The notes under the pieces: model-generated
Databases searched by the model: none
The model's input: only the letters and a program-made list of their open reading frames with translations
Told to the model about the DNA's origin: nothing
Translations under genes and position numbers: made by a program
NCBI GenBank assembly: GCA_007121535.1
Contig: SKKK01000120.1
Span: forward strand, 1-43,346
Length of the DNA: 43,346 nucleotides
Direction: 5' to 3'
Source: Planctomycetaceae bacterium
GTDB taxonomy: Bacteria; Planctomycetota; Planctomycetia; Pirellulales; Pirellulaceae
Shown: piece after piece, positions 8,019-15,931 of the stretch
Position numbering within the stretch: the first letter of the stretch is position 1
Layout of the letters: every line of letters begins with the position of its first letter

Positions 8019-11000
8019 ATGGATCGGAATCATCAACAGGCTCTCTATCGTGCTATGTTTACGGCACGGCGGATCGACGAGCTTGAGCACGAGATCACCA
8101 ATCGCGGCGAGGCCTTCTTCCACGTGCCGTGTAGCGGCCACGAGTCGATGGCGGCTTTGGCATTGCATTTGACTCCGGACGATTGGCTGCATTGCCATTA
8201 CCGCGACAAGGCCTTGTTGATCGCCAGGGGGATACCGCCTCGATCCCTGTTCGACAATCTTTACTGCAAGGACAGTTCCAGTTCACGCGGGCGGCAGATG
8301 AGTGGGTTTTGCAGCGACCCGCCGTTGCATGTCTTGAGCATGGTCACACCGGTCGCCAACAACGCCTTGCAGGCGGTCGGCGTCGCAGCAGCGATCCGCA
8401 ACCAGCCGTCGCGCCCTTTGGTGTACTGTGGCGTGGGGGACGGCACTACGCAACAAGGTGAATTCCTGGAAGGTTGCGGCGAAGCGGTACGCAGTCGATT
8501 GCCGGTGCTGTTGGTCGTCCAGAACAACCATTACGCGATCTCGACGACCACCGAAGGCCGTACGTTCTACTCGCTGACCGAAGGTCGGGCAGACTGTTTT
8601 TGGGGGATGCCGATTCGCTACGTCGACGGCCGCGACCCGTTGGCTCTGTATGATGCCTTTGGGCAAGCGGTCAGCGACATCCGTCAGACGCGCGGGCCGG
8701 CCCTGATGGTGGTCGATTTCGAGCGGCTGTCCAGCCACACCAACGCGGACGATCAGACGATTTATCGGCAAGCGGAAGAGTTGGAAATCGGCCGCTGCAA
8801 GGGCGATCCCCTGGCTAGGTTGAGAATTTGGCTGTTGAGCCATGGATGGACGGAGGATCAACTGGCGGAGATCGAGAACCAGGTCCAGATGCAATTGGAG
8901 GAAGCTGAGGAAGCGTCGGCTTTGGGTGCTGACCCGGAACCTGTTTTCGATGCAAAGAAACCCCTCCGAGTCGAATTGACTCATCCCTCTCGCGAGCAGC
9001 GGGGTTCGGAGCAGGGCCTGCAATTAATCATGCGGGACGCGATGCGGGCTGTGCTGCGGGATAAGCTGACGACCGATCCGCGAGTCGTGCTGTTGGGCGA
9101 GGACATCGAGGATCCCAAGGGCGACGTCTTTGGCGTCACCAAGGGTTTGAGCACGGAGTTTCCCGGGCGGGTGATGAATTCCGCGTTGTCCGAGGCGACC
9201 ATCTTGGGCTCGGCGATCGGACGGGCGGTGGCCGGTCAGCGGCCCGTTGCGTTCATTCAGTTCGCCGATTTCATGCCGCCTGGCTACAACCAGTTGACGA
9301 CGGAATTAGCCACGCTTTTCTGGCGCACCGGCGGCCAGGTCAACGTACCGGTGATCGTCATGATCGCGTGCGGTGGATATCGTCCCGGTTTGGGACCCTA
9401 TCACGCTCAGACGCTCGAGTCGGTCATCGCTCATGCGCCGGGCTTGGACGTGTTCATGCCCGCGACGGCCTGCGACGCTGCCGGTCTGTTGAACGCCGCT
9501 TTCCAGTCGGAACGACCGACGGTGATGTTGTATCCGAAAAGCCTGCTGAACAATCAGGAAGCGACCACGTCGGCCGACGTCGACCGCCAGTTCATCCCCA
9601 TCGGCACGGCGCGCAAAGTTCGCGGCGGCCGCGATCTGACTCTGGTCGGTTGGGGGAACACGGTCGGACTCTGCGGGCGAGTGGCCCTGGCCCTGGAATC
9701 GGCCGGGGTGGAAGCCGAAGTGATCGATCTGCGGTGCATTTCGCCATGGGACCAGCAAACCATCGTGGCTTCGGCCGAAAAGACTGCGCGGCTGATCGTC
9801 GTCCAGGAGGACAATCACACGTGTGGACTGGCCGCCGAAATCCTGGCCACCGTCGCCCAGCAGACTCGCGTCCCCGTAGCGATGCGTCGCGTCACTCGGC
9901 CGGATACCCACATCCCCTGCAATTTCGTCTGTCAAATGCAGGTCATGCCTTCGTTTCAGCGCGTGCTTGCCACGGCGGCCGAGTTGATGAACCTGGACCT
10001 GTCCTGGATCCCGGCGCCGCAGGTTGACGACGGAATGCATCTGGTCGAAGCCATCGGATCAGGCCCGTCCGACGACACCGTCGTGGTGGTGGAACTTCGA
10101 GCCGAGGTGGGCAGTCACATTCAGCGTGGCGAAGTGTTGGCTTCCTTGGAGGCGACCAAGAGTGTTTTCGAGATCACCTCGCCCGTTTCCGGAGTCCTGG
10201 AGGAGATCTTGGTCGCCGAAGGCGACGTGGTCGACGTGGGCACGCCCCTGCTGCGAATCAACACGGGCCAGACCAGCCGTCGTCCCAAGCCCATCACCCA
10301 GGAAACGTGCGGCACCCCCGTGCTCAGCCGACGCGCCACTTCGGGCACCTTGCACCTGCCCGCCCAATACCAGCAGCGGCGGCCGTTCTTCGTCGGCATG
10401 TCGCCGGTGGCCACGGTCACCGGCAGCCGCCTGGTGACCAACAGCGAACTGCTGACGGCGGATCGCATGAAGAACCTGAACGGCATGTCCGCCGAAGACA
10501 TCATTCGGCGAACCGGCATCGAGAGCCGCATGTGGGCCGGTTCCGGCGAAGACGCCGTCAACATGGCCGTCCAAGCCTGTTGGCAACTGATGGACCAACA
10601 GCAATTGATCGTCGACGATCTGGATCTGGTCATCTGCAGCACAACCAGTCCGACCACCGTCACCCCTTCGATGGCGTGCCAGATCCTCAATTCTCTGTGC
10701 CGTGGCAAGAGCGAGGTCATGACACAGGCCTACGATATCAACGCCGCTTGTTCGGGATACTTGTATGCCCTGCAGTCCGGCTTTGACTACCTGCAAAGCA
10801 CCCCGCACGGACGCGTCTTGATCGTCACGGCCGAAGTCCTTTCGCCCTTGCTGAATCCTGAAGATTTCGACACGGCCATCTTGTTCGGCGACGCCTCGTC
10901 GGCCACCATCCTGTACGGCGAAGCACACTTGGAACGAGCCCGAGCACGTTTGTATCGGCCCGATCTGGCAGCCAAGGGAGAAGACGGCAGCACGTTGACC

Positions 11001-11354
11001 GTGCCGTTGCTGCACGACGGCTATATCCAGATGAAAGGGCGACGGGTCTTCAGCGAAGCCGTGCGTTCGATGGTCGCCAGCCTGAACCGCGTCTGCGACC
11101 GCGAGCACATTCAGGTCAGCGACTTGAAGATGGTCATCCCGCACCAGGCCAACCAACGGATTATCGATGCCATCCAGGAACGGATTGGCGTCGACGTGTT
11201 CAGCAACATCCGCCGCTACGGCAATACTTCCTCGTCCAGCATCCCCTTGTGCTTGAACGATGTCTTACCGGGTGCCGTCACGGGAGACCGAATCGGGCTC
11301 TGCGCCTTCGGCGGCGGCTTCACGTTCGGCGCCAGCATTCTGGAAGCCAGTTAG
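8019..11354 (+). CDS. Fusion: 2-oxoacid dehydrogenase E1alpha-E1beta + lipoyl domain + 3-oxoacyl-ACP synthase III, 1111 aa
   Basis: The ATG at 8019 (MDRNHQQALYRAMFTARRID) matches the usual E1alpha N-terminus; an upstream in-frame GTG at 7977 adds only atypical residues. Residues about 5-320 are E1alpha with the thiamine-diphosphate motif GVGDGTTQQGEF...NNHYAIS near 138-165. About 333-665 is E1beta (MRDAMRAVLRDKL, GEDIEDPKGDVFG). About 685-755 is a biotinyl/lipoyl domain with candidate lipoyl-lysine K714 in LEATKSVFEI. About 785-1111 is a complete KAS III (FabH-like) with catalytic C911 (AACSGY), H1042 (PHQANQR) and N1069 (YGNTSSSS), spaced much as in FabH. An E2 acyltransferase core and E3 are absent. 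Family knowledge: E1 decarboxylates branched 2-oxoacids and acylates lipoate; KAS III condenses acyl thioesters with malonyl-ACP. Inference: the chain makes and elongates a branched starter for lipid or polyketide-like synthesis. deoC lies 85 bp downstream. Confidence 0.9.
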   Translation: MDRNHQQALYRAMFTARRIDELEHEITNRGEAFFHVPCSGHESMAALALHLTPDDWLHCHYRDKALLIARGIPPRSLFDNLYCKDSSSSRGRQMSGFCSDPPLHVLSMVTPVANNALQAVGVAAAIRNQPSRPLVYCGVGDGTTQQGEFLEGCGEAVRSRLPVLLVVQNNHYAISTTTEGRTFYSLTEGRADCFWGMPIRYVDGRDPLALYDAFGQAVSDIRQTRGPALMVVDFERLSSHTNADDQTIYRQAEELEIGRCKGDPLARLRIWLLSHGWTEDQLAEIENQVQMQLEEAEEASALGADPEPVFDAKKPLRVELTHPSREQRGSEQGLQLIMRDAMRAVLRDKLTTDPRVVLLGEDIEDPKGDVFGVTKGLSTEFPGRVMNSALSEATILGSAIGRAVAGQRPVAFIQFADFMPPGYNQLTTELATLFWRTGGQVNVPVIVMIACGGYRPGLGPYHAQTLESVIAHAPGLDVFMPATACDAAGLLNAAFQSERPTVMLYPKSLLNNQEATTSADVDRQFIPIGTARKVRGGRDLTLVGWGNTVGLCGRVALALESAGVEAEVIDLRCISPWDQQTIVASAEKTARLIVVQEDNHTCGLAAEILATVAQQTRVPVAMRRVTRPDTHIPCNFVCQMQVMPSFQRVLATAAELMNLDLSWIPAPQVDDGMHLVEAIGSGPSDDTVVVVELRAEVGSHIQRGEVLASLEATKSVFEITSPVSGVLEEILVAEGDVVDVGTPLLRINTGQTSRRPKPITQETCGTPVLSRRATSGTLHLPAQYQQRRPFFVGMSPVATVTGSRLVTNSELLTADRMKNLNGMSAEDIIRRTGIESRMWAGSGEDAVNMAVQACWQLMDQQQLIVDDLDLVICSTTSPTTVTPSMACQILNSLCRGKSEVMTQAYDINAACSGYLYALQSGFDYLQSTPHGRVLIVTAEVLSPLLNPEDFDTAILFGDASSATILYGEAHLERARARLYRPDLAAKGEDGSTLTVPLLHDGYIQMKGRRVFSEAVRSMVASLNRVCDREHIQVSDLKMVIPHQANQRIIDAIQERIGVDVFSNIRRYGNTSSSSIPLCLNDVLPGAVTGDRIGLCAFGGGFTFGASILEAS

Positions 11355-11439
11355 GACCGGCTGCGTGCTGAAGTGAATCGAGTCGTGGCAATTCGTGAAA
11401 CCACGAGGAAAGAATAAGCTTTTTTTCGGCGGAGCAAAC

Positions 11440-12144
11440 ATGATGGACTATACCTATCTGGATATCGCCAAAATGATCGACCATTCGCTGCTGAATCCGT
11501 CGTTGACCGAGGCGGATCTGGAGGCCGGAATCCAACTGGCGCTGGATTACGACGTCGCCAGCGTCTGCATTTTTCCGTACTACATGGCTCGCTGTGCCGA
11601 ACGACTGCGAGGCAGCACGGTCAAGGCCAGCACGACGATCGGCTTTCCCCACGGAGGCCATACGACGGCGATCAAGCAGATCGAGGCGCAGCGAGCGTTG
11701 GTCGATGGCTGCCAGGAATTGGACATGGTCGTGAATATCAGCAAAGTGCTCAGCGGCGACTGGGACTACGTGGCGGCCGATATCCGAGCCGTGATCAAGG
11801 TGGCTCACACGGCGCGCCAGAAGGTCAAGGTGATCTTCGAGAACTGCTATTTGCAGGACTCGCACAAGATCCGGCTCTGCCAAATCTGTTCCGAACTGAA
11901 AGCCGACTGGGTGAAAACGTCGACCGGATACGGCACCGGCGGCGCGACGCCGGACGACCTGAAGCTGATGGTCGACAACACGCCGGACCACGTCCAGGTC
12001 AAAGCGGCCGGTGGAATCCGCGACTTGGACAATTTGCTCGAAGTCCGCCAACTGGGCGTCACCCGAGTCGGCGCCAGCCGCACCCAAGAAATGCTCGACG
12101 AATGCCGCCGCCGACTGGAGCCAAGTTCTGCGGGTAACTCTTGA
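11440..12144 (+). CDS. deoC: Deoxyribose-phosphate aldolase, 234 aa
   Basis: DeoC splits 2-deoxyribose-5-phosphate into glyceraldehyde-3-phosphate and acetaldehyde in deoxynucleoside breakdown. The start is the ATG at 11440 (MMDYTYLDIAKMIDHSLL), with GGAG five bases upstream; the longer GTG frame from 11395 has no support. The active-site pattern is intact: D95 in ELDMVVNISK, Schiff-base K159 in DWVKTSTGYGTGGAT, and K188 in VQVKAAGGIRD. Length and order match the class I TIM-barrel family. It follows the dehydrogenase/KAS III gene by 85 bp. A weak hairpin (CGTGG/CCACG at 11384-11405) and a T-run at 11420-11426 lie in that gap, so co-transcription is possible but uncertain. No other deo genes are nearby. 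Confidence 0.93.
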   Translation: MMDYTYLDIAKMIDHSLLNPSLTEADLEAGIQLALDYDVASVCIFPYYMARCAERLRGSTVKASTTIGFPHGGHTTAIKQIEAQRALVDGCQELDMVVNISKVLSGDWDYVAADIRAVIKVAHTARQKVKVIFENCYLQDSHKIRLCQICSELKADWVKTSTGYGTGGATPDDLKLMVDNTPDHVQVKAAGGIRDLDNLLEVRQLGVTRVGASRTQEMLDECRRRLEPSSAGNS

Positions 12145-12259
12145 CTGGGGCCTGCACGATGAAAGAGCCCCCGTCCCGTTTTCGAAGATGTGGAGGCCAA
12201 CGACGACTTCGCGATGCCTTCGCAATCAAGCCTCGCGGAGCGTAGGTTGGAAGCCTGCA

Positions 12260-12497
12260 TAACTTGGCTCGCCGACCATTTGCAGCCCCATCGGTGGCAT
12301 ATTCGGCCTGATCGATGACCCAATAAAATTTCAACCTGCGGAACCAGGGGGGACTGCTTCAGCAGCGGATTGACCAAGTTGGCCCAGTGATTGAGTTGTC
12401 CATGCCAGCGGACTTGCTGAGTTGGGAGAAAAAATTTCGCATTTCGAGCAGATTTTTGAGCAAGAACGGCTGCGAACAGCGAGTATGATGTTGGCAT
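12260..12497 (-). pseudogene. Frameshifted relic of unknown family
   Basis: An ATG at 12497 opens a frame containing LAQKSARNAKFFLPTQQ and then WHGQLNHWANLVNPLLKQSP. After a one-base shift near 12350 the sense continues as LKFYWVIDQAEYATDGA. Together these read like one protein broken by a frameshift, and downstream of the second segment the coding character disappears. I have a faint memory of a transposase-associated or regulator-like family with a YWV.DQAEYATD segment, but cannot name it. It fills most of the gap between deoC and the sigma factor. Confidence 0.35.
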
Positions 12498-12802
12498 CGG
12501 AGGGTGCTCTCTCGACGGCGCTTGGTCGCCGACGGCGGAACAGGGAAATTCGGGCCTTCCGAACGCTACCAGTGGACTCGATTGTTGAGCAAGCGAGGTG
12601 ATTTCAAGTGCACGGCTTGTTTGGGCGAAACGCGCCCCCCCGGTATGCAGGGCGGACTGACCCGTGGTCCGCCCACTGCCTCGTGGAAACTGCCGACAAG
12701 GCCGCCGCGTGCGTCCTCGAACCGGTGGGCGCTGCCTTGCGACCGTGGCGCCATTTGCCGACGAGCGGGCTCTCTCCCCGTTGCTTTCAGCCTTTTGCTT
12801 GC

Positions 12803-12808
12803 GGGAGG
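12803..12808 (+). promoter_or_regulatory. Shine-Dalgarno site that fixes a GTG start
   Basis: GGGAGG lies six bases before the GTG at 12815. It decides the sigma-factor start over an ATG at 12608 in the same frame, whose extra 69 residues have no sigma-like character. Confidence 0.65.
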
Positions 12809-12814
12809 TACCAA

Positions 12815-13408
12815 GTGGGCTGTACGGATCCCCTCCGCGTCGATCAGGCGATTCGCGAATTGTTGCAAGGCGAACCCTGCGAAGTCGAGAAAGGAATGCA
12901 ACTGCTGATCCGGAATCACCGGAAATGGCTGATGCGTTGGACCGCCCAGCACTTCCCCAGCTTGCAGTCTCAGGCCGAAGATATTTGCCAAGAGACGATG
13001 CTTGCGGTCTGGAAGATGGGGCAGTCCCGGAAATTGAGCGAGGGTGAATCGTTACGCTCGTTGTTAGAAACGATCGCGAACCGCCGTGGGGTCGACCTGC
13101 TGCGGTCGAAGCTGGACCTCGCGACGATCGAGGATCCCTCCCGGTTGGTCGATCTGCGGAGCGATTCGGATCAGCGGGATCGCGAGGAGATCATGCAGAT
13201 CATCGTCCAGGAGATACAACGATGGCCAAAGAATCGCCGCTTGGTCTGGAAAGTGTATCTGAGGTACTTCGGGGAGCTGCGATCCTTTCAAGAGATTCGG
13301 CAGGCCGTGTTTTGCCACACGGGTAGATCGTTGGCACTGAGCACGGTGATCCGCAAAATCAAGGAAGGCCGTCAGAGGATTCGCGACGTATTGTCGCGAC
13401 TGGACTGA
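12815..13408 (+). CDS. ECF-like RNA polymerase sigma factor, 197 aa
   Basis: A sigma-70-superfamily protein of extracytoplasmic-function size. The GTG start (MGCTDPLRVDQAIRELL) follows GGGAGG. Residues about 30-95 form region 2: HRKWLMRWTAQHFPSL, SQAEDICQETMLAVWK (the conserved D-[IL]-.-Q-E-[TV] helix) and a helix ending ANRRGVDLLR. The C-terminal half corresponds to region 4 but is divergent: WPKNRRLVWKVYLRYFGELR, then an HTH-like SFQEIRQAVFCHTGRSLALS followed by TVIRKIKEGRQRIRDVL. No anti-sigma factor is adjacent; instead a Ser/Thr kinase starts 75 bp downstream on the same strand. In planctomycetes many ECF groups are genomically linked to such kinases, so phosphorylation-dependent control is a reasonable inference. 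Regulon unknown. Confidence 0.8.
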   Translation: MGCTDPLRVDQAIRELLQGEPCEVEKGMQLLIRNHRKWLMRWTAQHFPSLQSQAEDICQETMLAVWKMGQSRKLSEGESLRSLLETIANRRGVDLLRSKLDLATIEDPSRLVDLRSDSDQRDREEIMQIIVQEIQRWPKNRRLVWKVYLRYFGELRSFQEIRQAVFCHTGRSLALSTVIRKIKEGRQRIRDVLSRLD

Positions 13409-13483
13409 TTCATTCGAGCGATCCCCGGGACGTCCGCACGGTGCGGGCGTGTAAGGGCAGGCTTTCACAGGAACCACGTTGAA

Positions 13484-14848
13484 ATGAATGCACAACAGCC
13501 GCAGGACCGAGAATCCGCCATCGAGCCGTTCCGTGATCCGTTGGACGAATTGATTGCCGCCGCCTGGCGCGACCGTGCTTGGCGGCTGAAGGCGAAGCAC
13601 CGCAGCGCCGCTTCCCCTTTCAGTCCGGATGCTTGGATGCAGTCGGCGGACATCCGGATCCGCAGCTATGGCTGGGAAGACTCGAATTCGCAGAAGGTGG
13701 AGATGAGCGAGACGATTCGGGCGGCGCAGAGCGAGACCGTCGTCGCGAAACGCGACGACGCCGGAAGCGCCCAAAGAAAATTGTCCACCGTCGCCGGATC
13801 GATACTGCGAAAACGTCATCTCGGCTGGCACAGGAACTACGAACTCAAGGAAATCTTGGGCTACGGTGGCCAGGGAGTGGTGTTCCTGACCGAATGTTGC
13901 GGGGCCGACGGTTTTTCGTTCCCGCTGGCGATGAAGGTCTTCTTCCCCTGGAACTACGCCAATCCGGGCGAATACGAGCGGGCGATGCATCGCGTCGCCC
14001 GGGCTGCATCAGCGATGGCGAGGATCAACCAACCGCACTTGGTGGACGTCTATTTGTTCGAGCAGCGCAAAGGCGTCCGTGTCATGTTGATGGAATTGGT
14101 CGACGGGTACGATTTGCGGCGGCTGTTGGTGCTGGACATGCTGCGCTGGCTGCAACAGCGGTTGGACAAAGAACGCTGGCAGACGCTGAACGACGTGACG
14201 GTTACGGCCGGGCCTCAACGTGCCCGCGTGCTTCCGGGGCCGGCGGTGACGATCATCCGGGCCTGTCTGTGGGCTCTGGCCGCGCTGCACCGGAAAGAGA
14301 TCGTGCATGGCGACATCAAGCCGGCCAACATCATGTTGGACATCCACGGCTTGCCGAAAATCATCGACATCGGCTCGGCGTTCGAATACCACGAGACGCC
14401 GGAGGATCTCTATACGTTGACTTGGCAATACGCAGCGCCGGAAATCCATCGCGGCGCCCCTTGTTCGCCTCAGAGCGACGTGACCAGTCTGGGGTACGTG
14501 TTGATCGAAATGTTGTCGGGCAGATCATTGTTCGGGAACTGCCGGACGCGTGAGTCGATGTTGGAAGCCAAAACGTCGCTGCCTCGGCGGCTGAAAGAAT
14601 TCCTGCCACGACCGGTCTGCAACAGTCGCCGGTTGATGGAACTGTGCCGGCGGATGATCGAGCCCGATCTGCGCAGCCGGTTTGCTTCGGCCGAGGAAGC
14701 GGACTTGGAAGCCAAGATCGGGGCTCACGCTTTTCTGCTTGAGTTGTATCGCGGGCAACTGGGCGCGGCCTGGAGCCATGACATCCAATTGTGGATCGAA
14801 GGCATGAGGCAGCAACCTTGGCAAGGCCAGGGCGTAAACGGCGTTTGA
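13484..14848 (+). CDS. Hanks-type Ser/Thr protein kinase, 454 aa, soluble
   Basis: The start ATG at 13484 gives MNAQQPQDRESAIEPF. Residues 1-115 are a variable charged region; the kinase domain runs from about 123 to 425. The glycine loop is LGYGGQGVVFL, the ATP lysine K151 lies in LAMKVFFPW, and the catalytic loop is VHGDIKPANIML (D277; HGD replaces the usual HRD). The metal-binding motif is IDIGSAF (DIG for DFG), followed by YAAPEIHRG and DVTSLGYVLIEMLSG. All residues needed for catalysis are present, but the two substitutions mark a distinct subgroup. No transmembrane helix or sensor domain is visible. It follows the sigma factor, which is a likely partner by position. The last 324 bp overlap the antisense tail of the convergent lipoprotein frame. 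Confidence 0.88.
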   Translation: MNAQQPQDRESAIEPFRDPLDELIAAAWRDRAWRLKAKHRSAASPFSPDAWMQSADIRIRSYGWEDSNSQKVEMSETIRAAQSETVVAKRDDAGSAQRKLSTVAGSILRKRHLGWHRNYELKEILGYGGQGVVFLTECCGADGFSFPLAMKVFFPWNYANPGEYERAMHRVARAASAMARINQPHLVDVYLFEQRKGVRVMLMELVDGYDLRRLLVLDMLRWLQQRLDKERWQTLNDVTVTAGPQRARVLPGPAVTIIRACLWALAALHRKEIVHGDIKPANIMLDIHGLPKIIDIGSAFEYHETPEDLYTLTWQYAAPEIHRGAPCSPQSDVTSLGYVLIEMLSGRSLFGNCRTRESMLEAKTSLPRRLKEFLPRPVCNSRRLMELCRRMIEPDLRSRFASAEEADLEAKIGAHAFLLELYRGQLGAAWSHDIQLWIEGMRQQPWQGQGVNGV

Positions 14849-15739
14849 ACGGGTCGAGGCATTTGACACGCTCGGAAGCCTCAAGACGCCCATCGATGTC
14901 CTTGTGTCGGCCGTGGCCGTGCGTGTGACCATGCGTTGAATGGCGGGATCGGCGTCTTCCAGATCGATCAACTGGTACAGGTGACTGGCGGGAAACTCGC
15001 CGACTTGTGACGGTTCGCAACGACAGATCAAGGTCGAGATGTGGCGATCCGGGTAATCGAGGTACACAAAGGGCCCCATCGGCAACGGGCCATCGTCCAG
15101 GACGCGAGCTACAACCAAGTCCCCGTGCGTTGTCGCGCAAGGTTCGACCGCGAAGCGTCGTTCGGCCAGAGGCGGCCCGTATTGGCGCAGCGCCGCTTGT
15201 TCGGTGGGATCGGATACGTAGAGTACCCGCAACGGGGCTTCGCTGGATAATTCCTCCCAAACGATGGTAAAGCCACGTTCATCCGATATCGTGCGAAAAC
15301 CACGCCAATACGGGAACTCGTCCGCATCGGTGGCAGCATAAAACCAAAGAAAGGTGGACTGCTGCCTGGTTGTGCCATCGATTTCCACCTCTTGCTGCCA
15401 ATGGTAAACCGTGGGCTGATCCTCATTCAGAATCAAACGACCTTCCGGTTCGATATCCAATCGTCCGAATCGCCCTAAACGGGATGGTTCGAGTTGGAGT
15501 GGGTCGAGTTCTTCGACGATCAGCGGAGCCATATAACGCAATGTTTCCGACGTCGTTTCGGGGTCCGGCGAAAAGAACTCGGCTTGCTCGAAATGCCGTG
15601 TTGTCTGGTCGTAGATCAGATCGCGCATCTCACGAAAGAACGCATTCTCGACGACCGGTGTGGGTGTTTCCGGCTCGATCGCGGGACCGCAGCCGATCAA
15701 CACAATCATGACGACTGGAAAATAATGGTGCGGCTGCAT
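14525..15739 (-). CDS. Putative lipoprotein of unknown function, up to 404 aa
   Basis: The N-terminus MQPHHYFPVVMIVLIGCGPA is a lipoprotein signal peptide with lipobox LIGC (C17). The mature part is soluble and acidic, with features such as EFFSPDPETTSETLRYMAPL, YRFRTISDERG-like strands and VYLDYPDRHISTLICRC; I recognise no domain. Coding character is good down to about 14930. From there the frame runs antisense through the last 324 bp of the kinase gene and becomes Arg/Pro/Gln-rich (RPAAQIGLDHPPAQFHQPA), which looks like non-native sequence. A lost stop or a one-base shift near 14890, where another frame stops, would give about 285 aa. The true C-terminus is therefore doubtful. It sits between two kinases and is transcribed against both. 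Confidence 0.65.
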   Translation of the reverse strand: MQPHHYFPVVMIVLIGCGPAIEPETPTPVVENAFFREMRDLIYDQTTRHFEQAEFFSPDPETTSETLRYMAPLIVEELDPLQLEPSRLGRFGRLDIEPEGRLILNEDQPTVYHWQQEVEIDGTTRQQSTFLWFYAATDADEFPYWRGFRTISDERGFTIVWEELSSEAPLRVLYVSDPTEQAALRQYGPPLAERRFAVEPCATTHGDLVVARVLDDGPLPMGPFVYLDYPDRHISTLICRCEPSQVGEFPASHLYQLIDLEDADPAIQRMVTRTATADTRTSMGVLRLPSVSNASTRSNAVYALALPRLLPHAFDPQLDVMAPGRAQLPAIQLKQKSVSPDLGFQVRFLGRSKPAAQIGLDHPPAQFHQPATVADRSWQEFFQPPRQRRFGFQHRLTRPAVPEQ

Positions 15740-15931
15740 GCTATAACGCTTTCAAGACGAAGGCTTTGCTGACCACCCAAGAATCCATTCGACAAACCGA
15801 CCTGCCATCAAAACCACTCGTTTGGCCGGGCCGGAAAGGGCATCCTCTTGGCGAATGGTCGACTCCGATTATACTAAATGGTTGTCCGGCTATCAGTCCC
15901 TGAGCCTTTTCCACGTTCGAGTGTTCCGATC

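Noticed and set aside
10059-11156. 365-codon minus frame opposite the KAS III part
   Set aside because: Antisense shadow; no motif and no start signal.
11384-11426. Intrinsic terminator between the fusion gene and deoC
   Set aside because: The stem is only five base pairs and the T-run is separated from it by about 14 bases.
12230-12262. Imperfect palindrome GCGTAGGTTGGAAGCCTGC as a third repeat family
   Set aside because: Only one copy found in the window, so dispersal cannot be shown.
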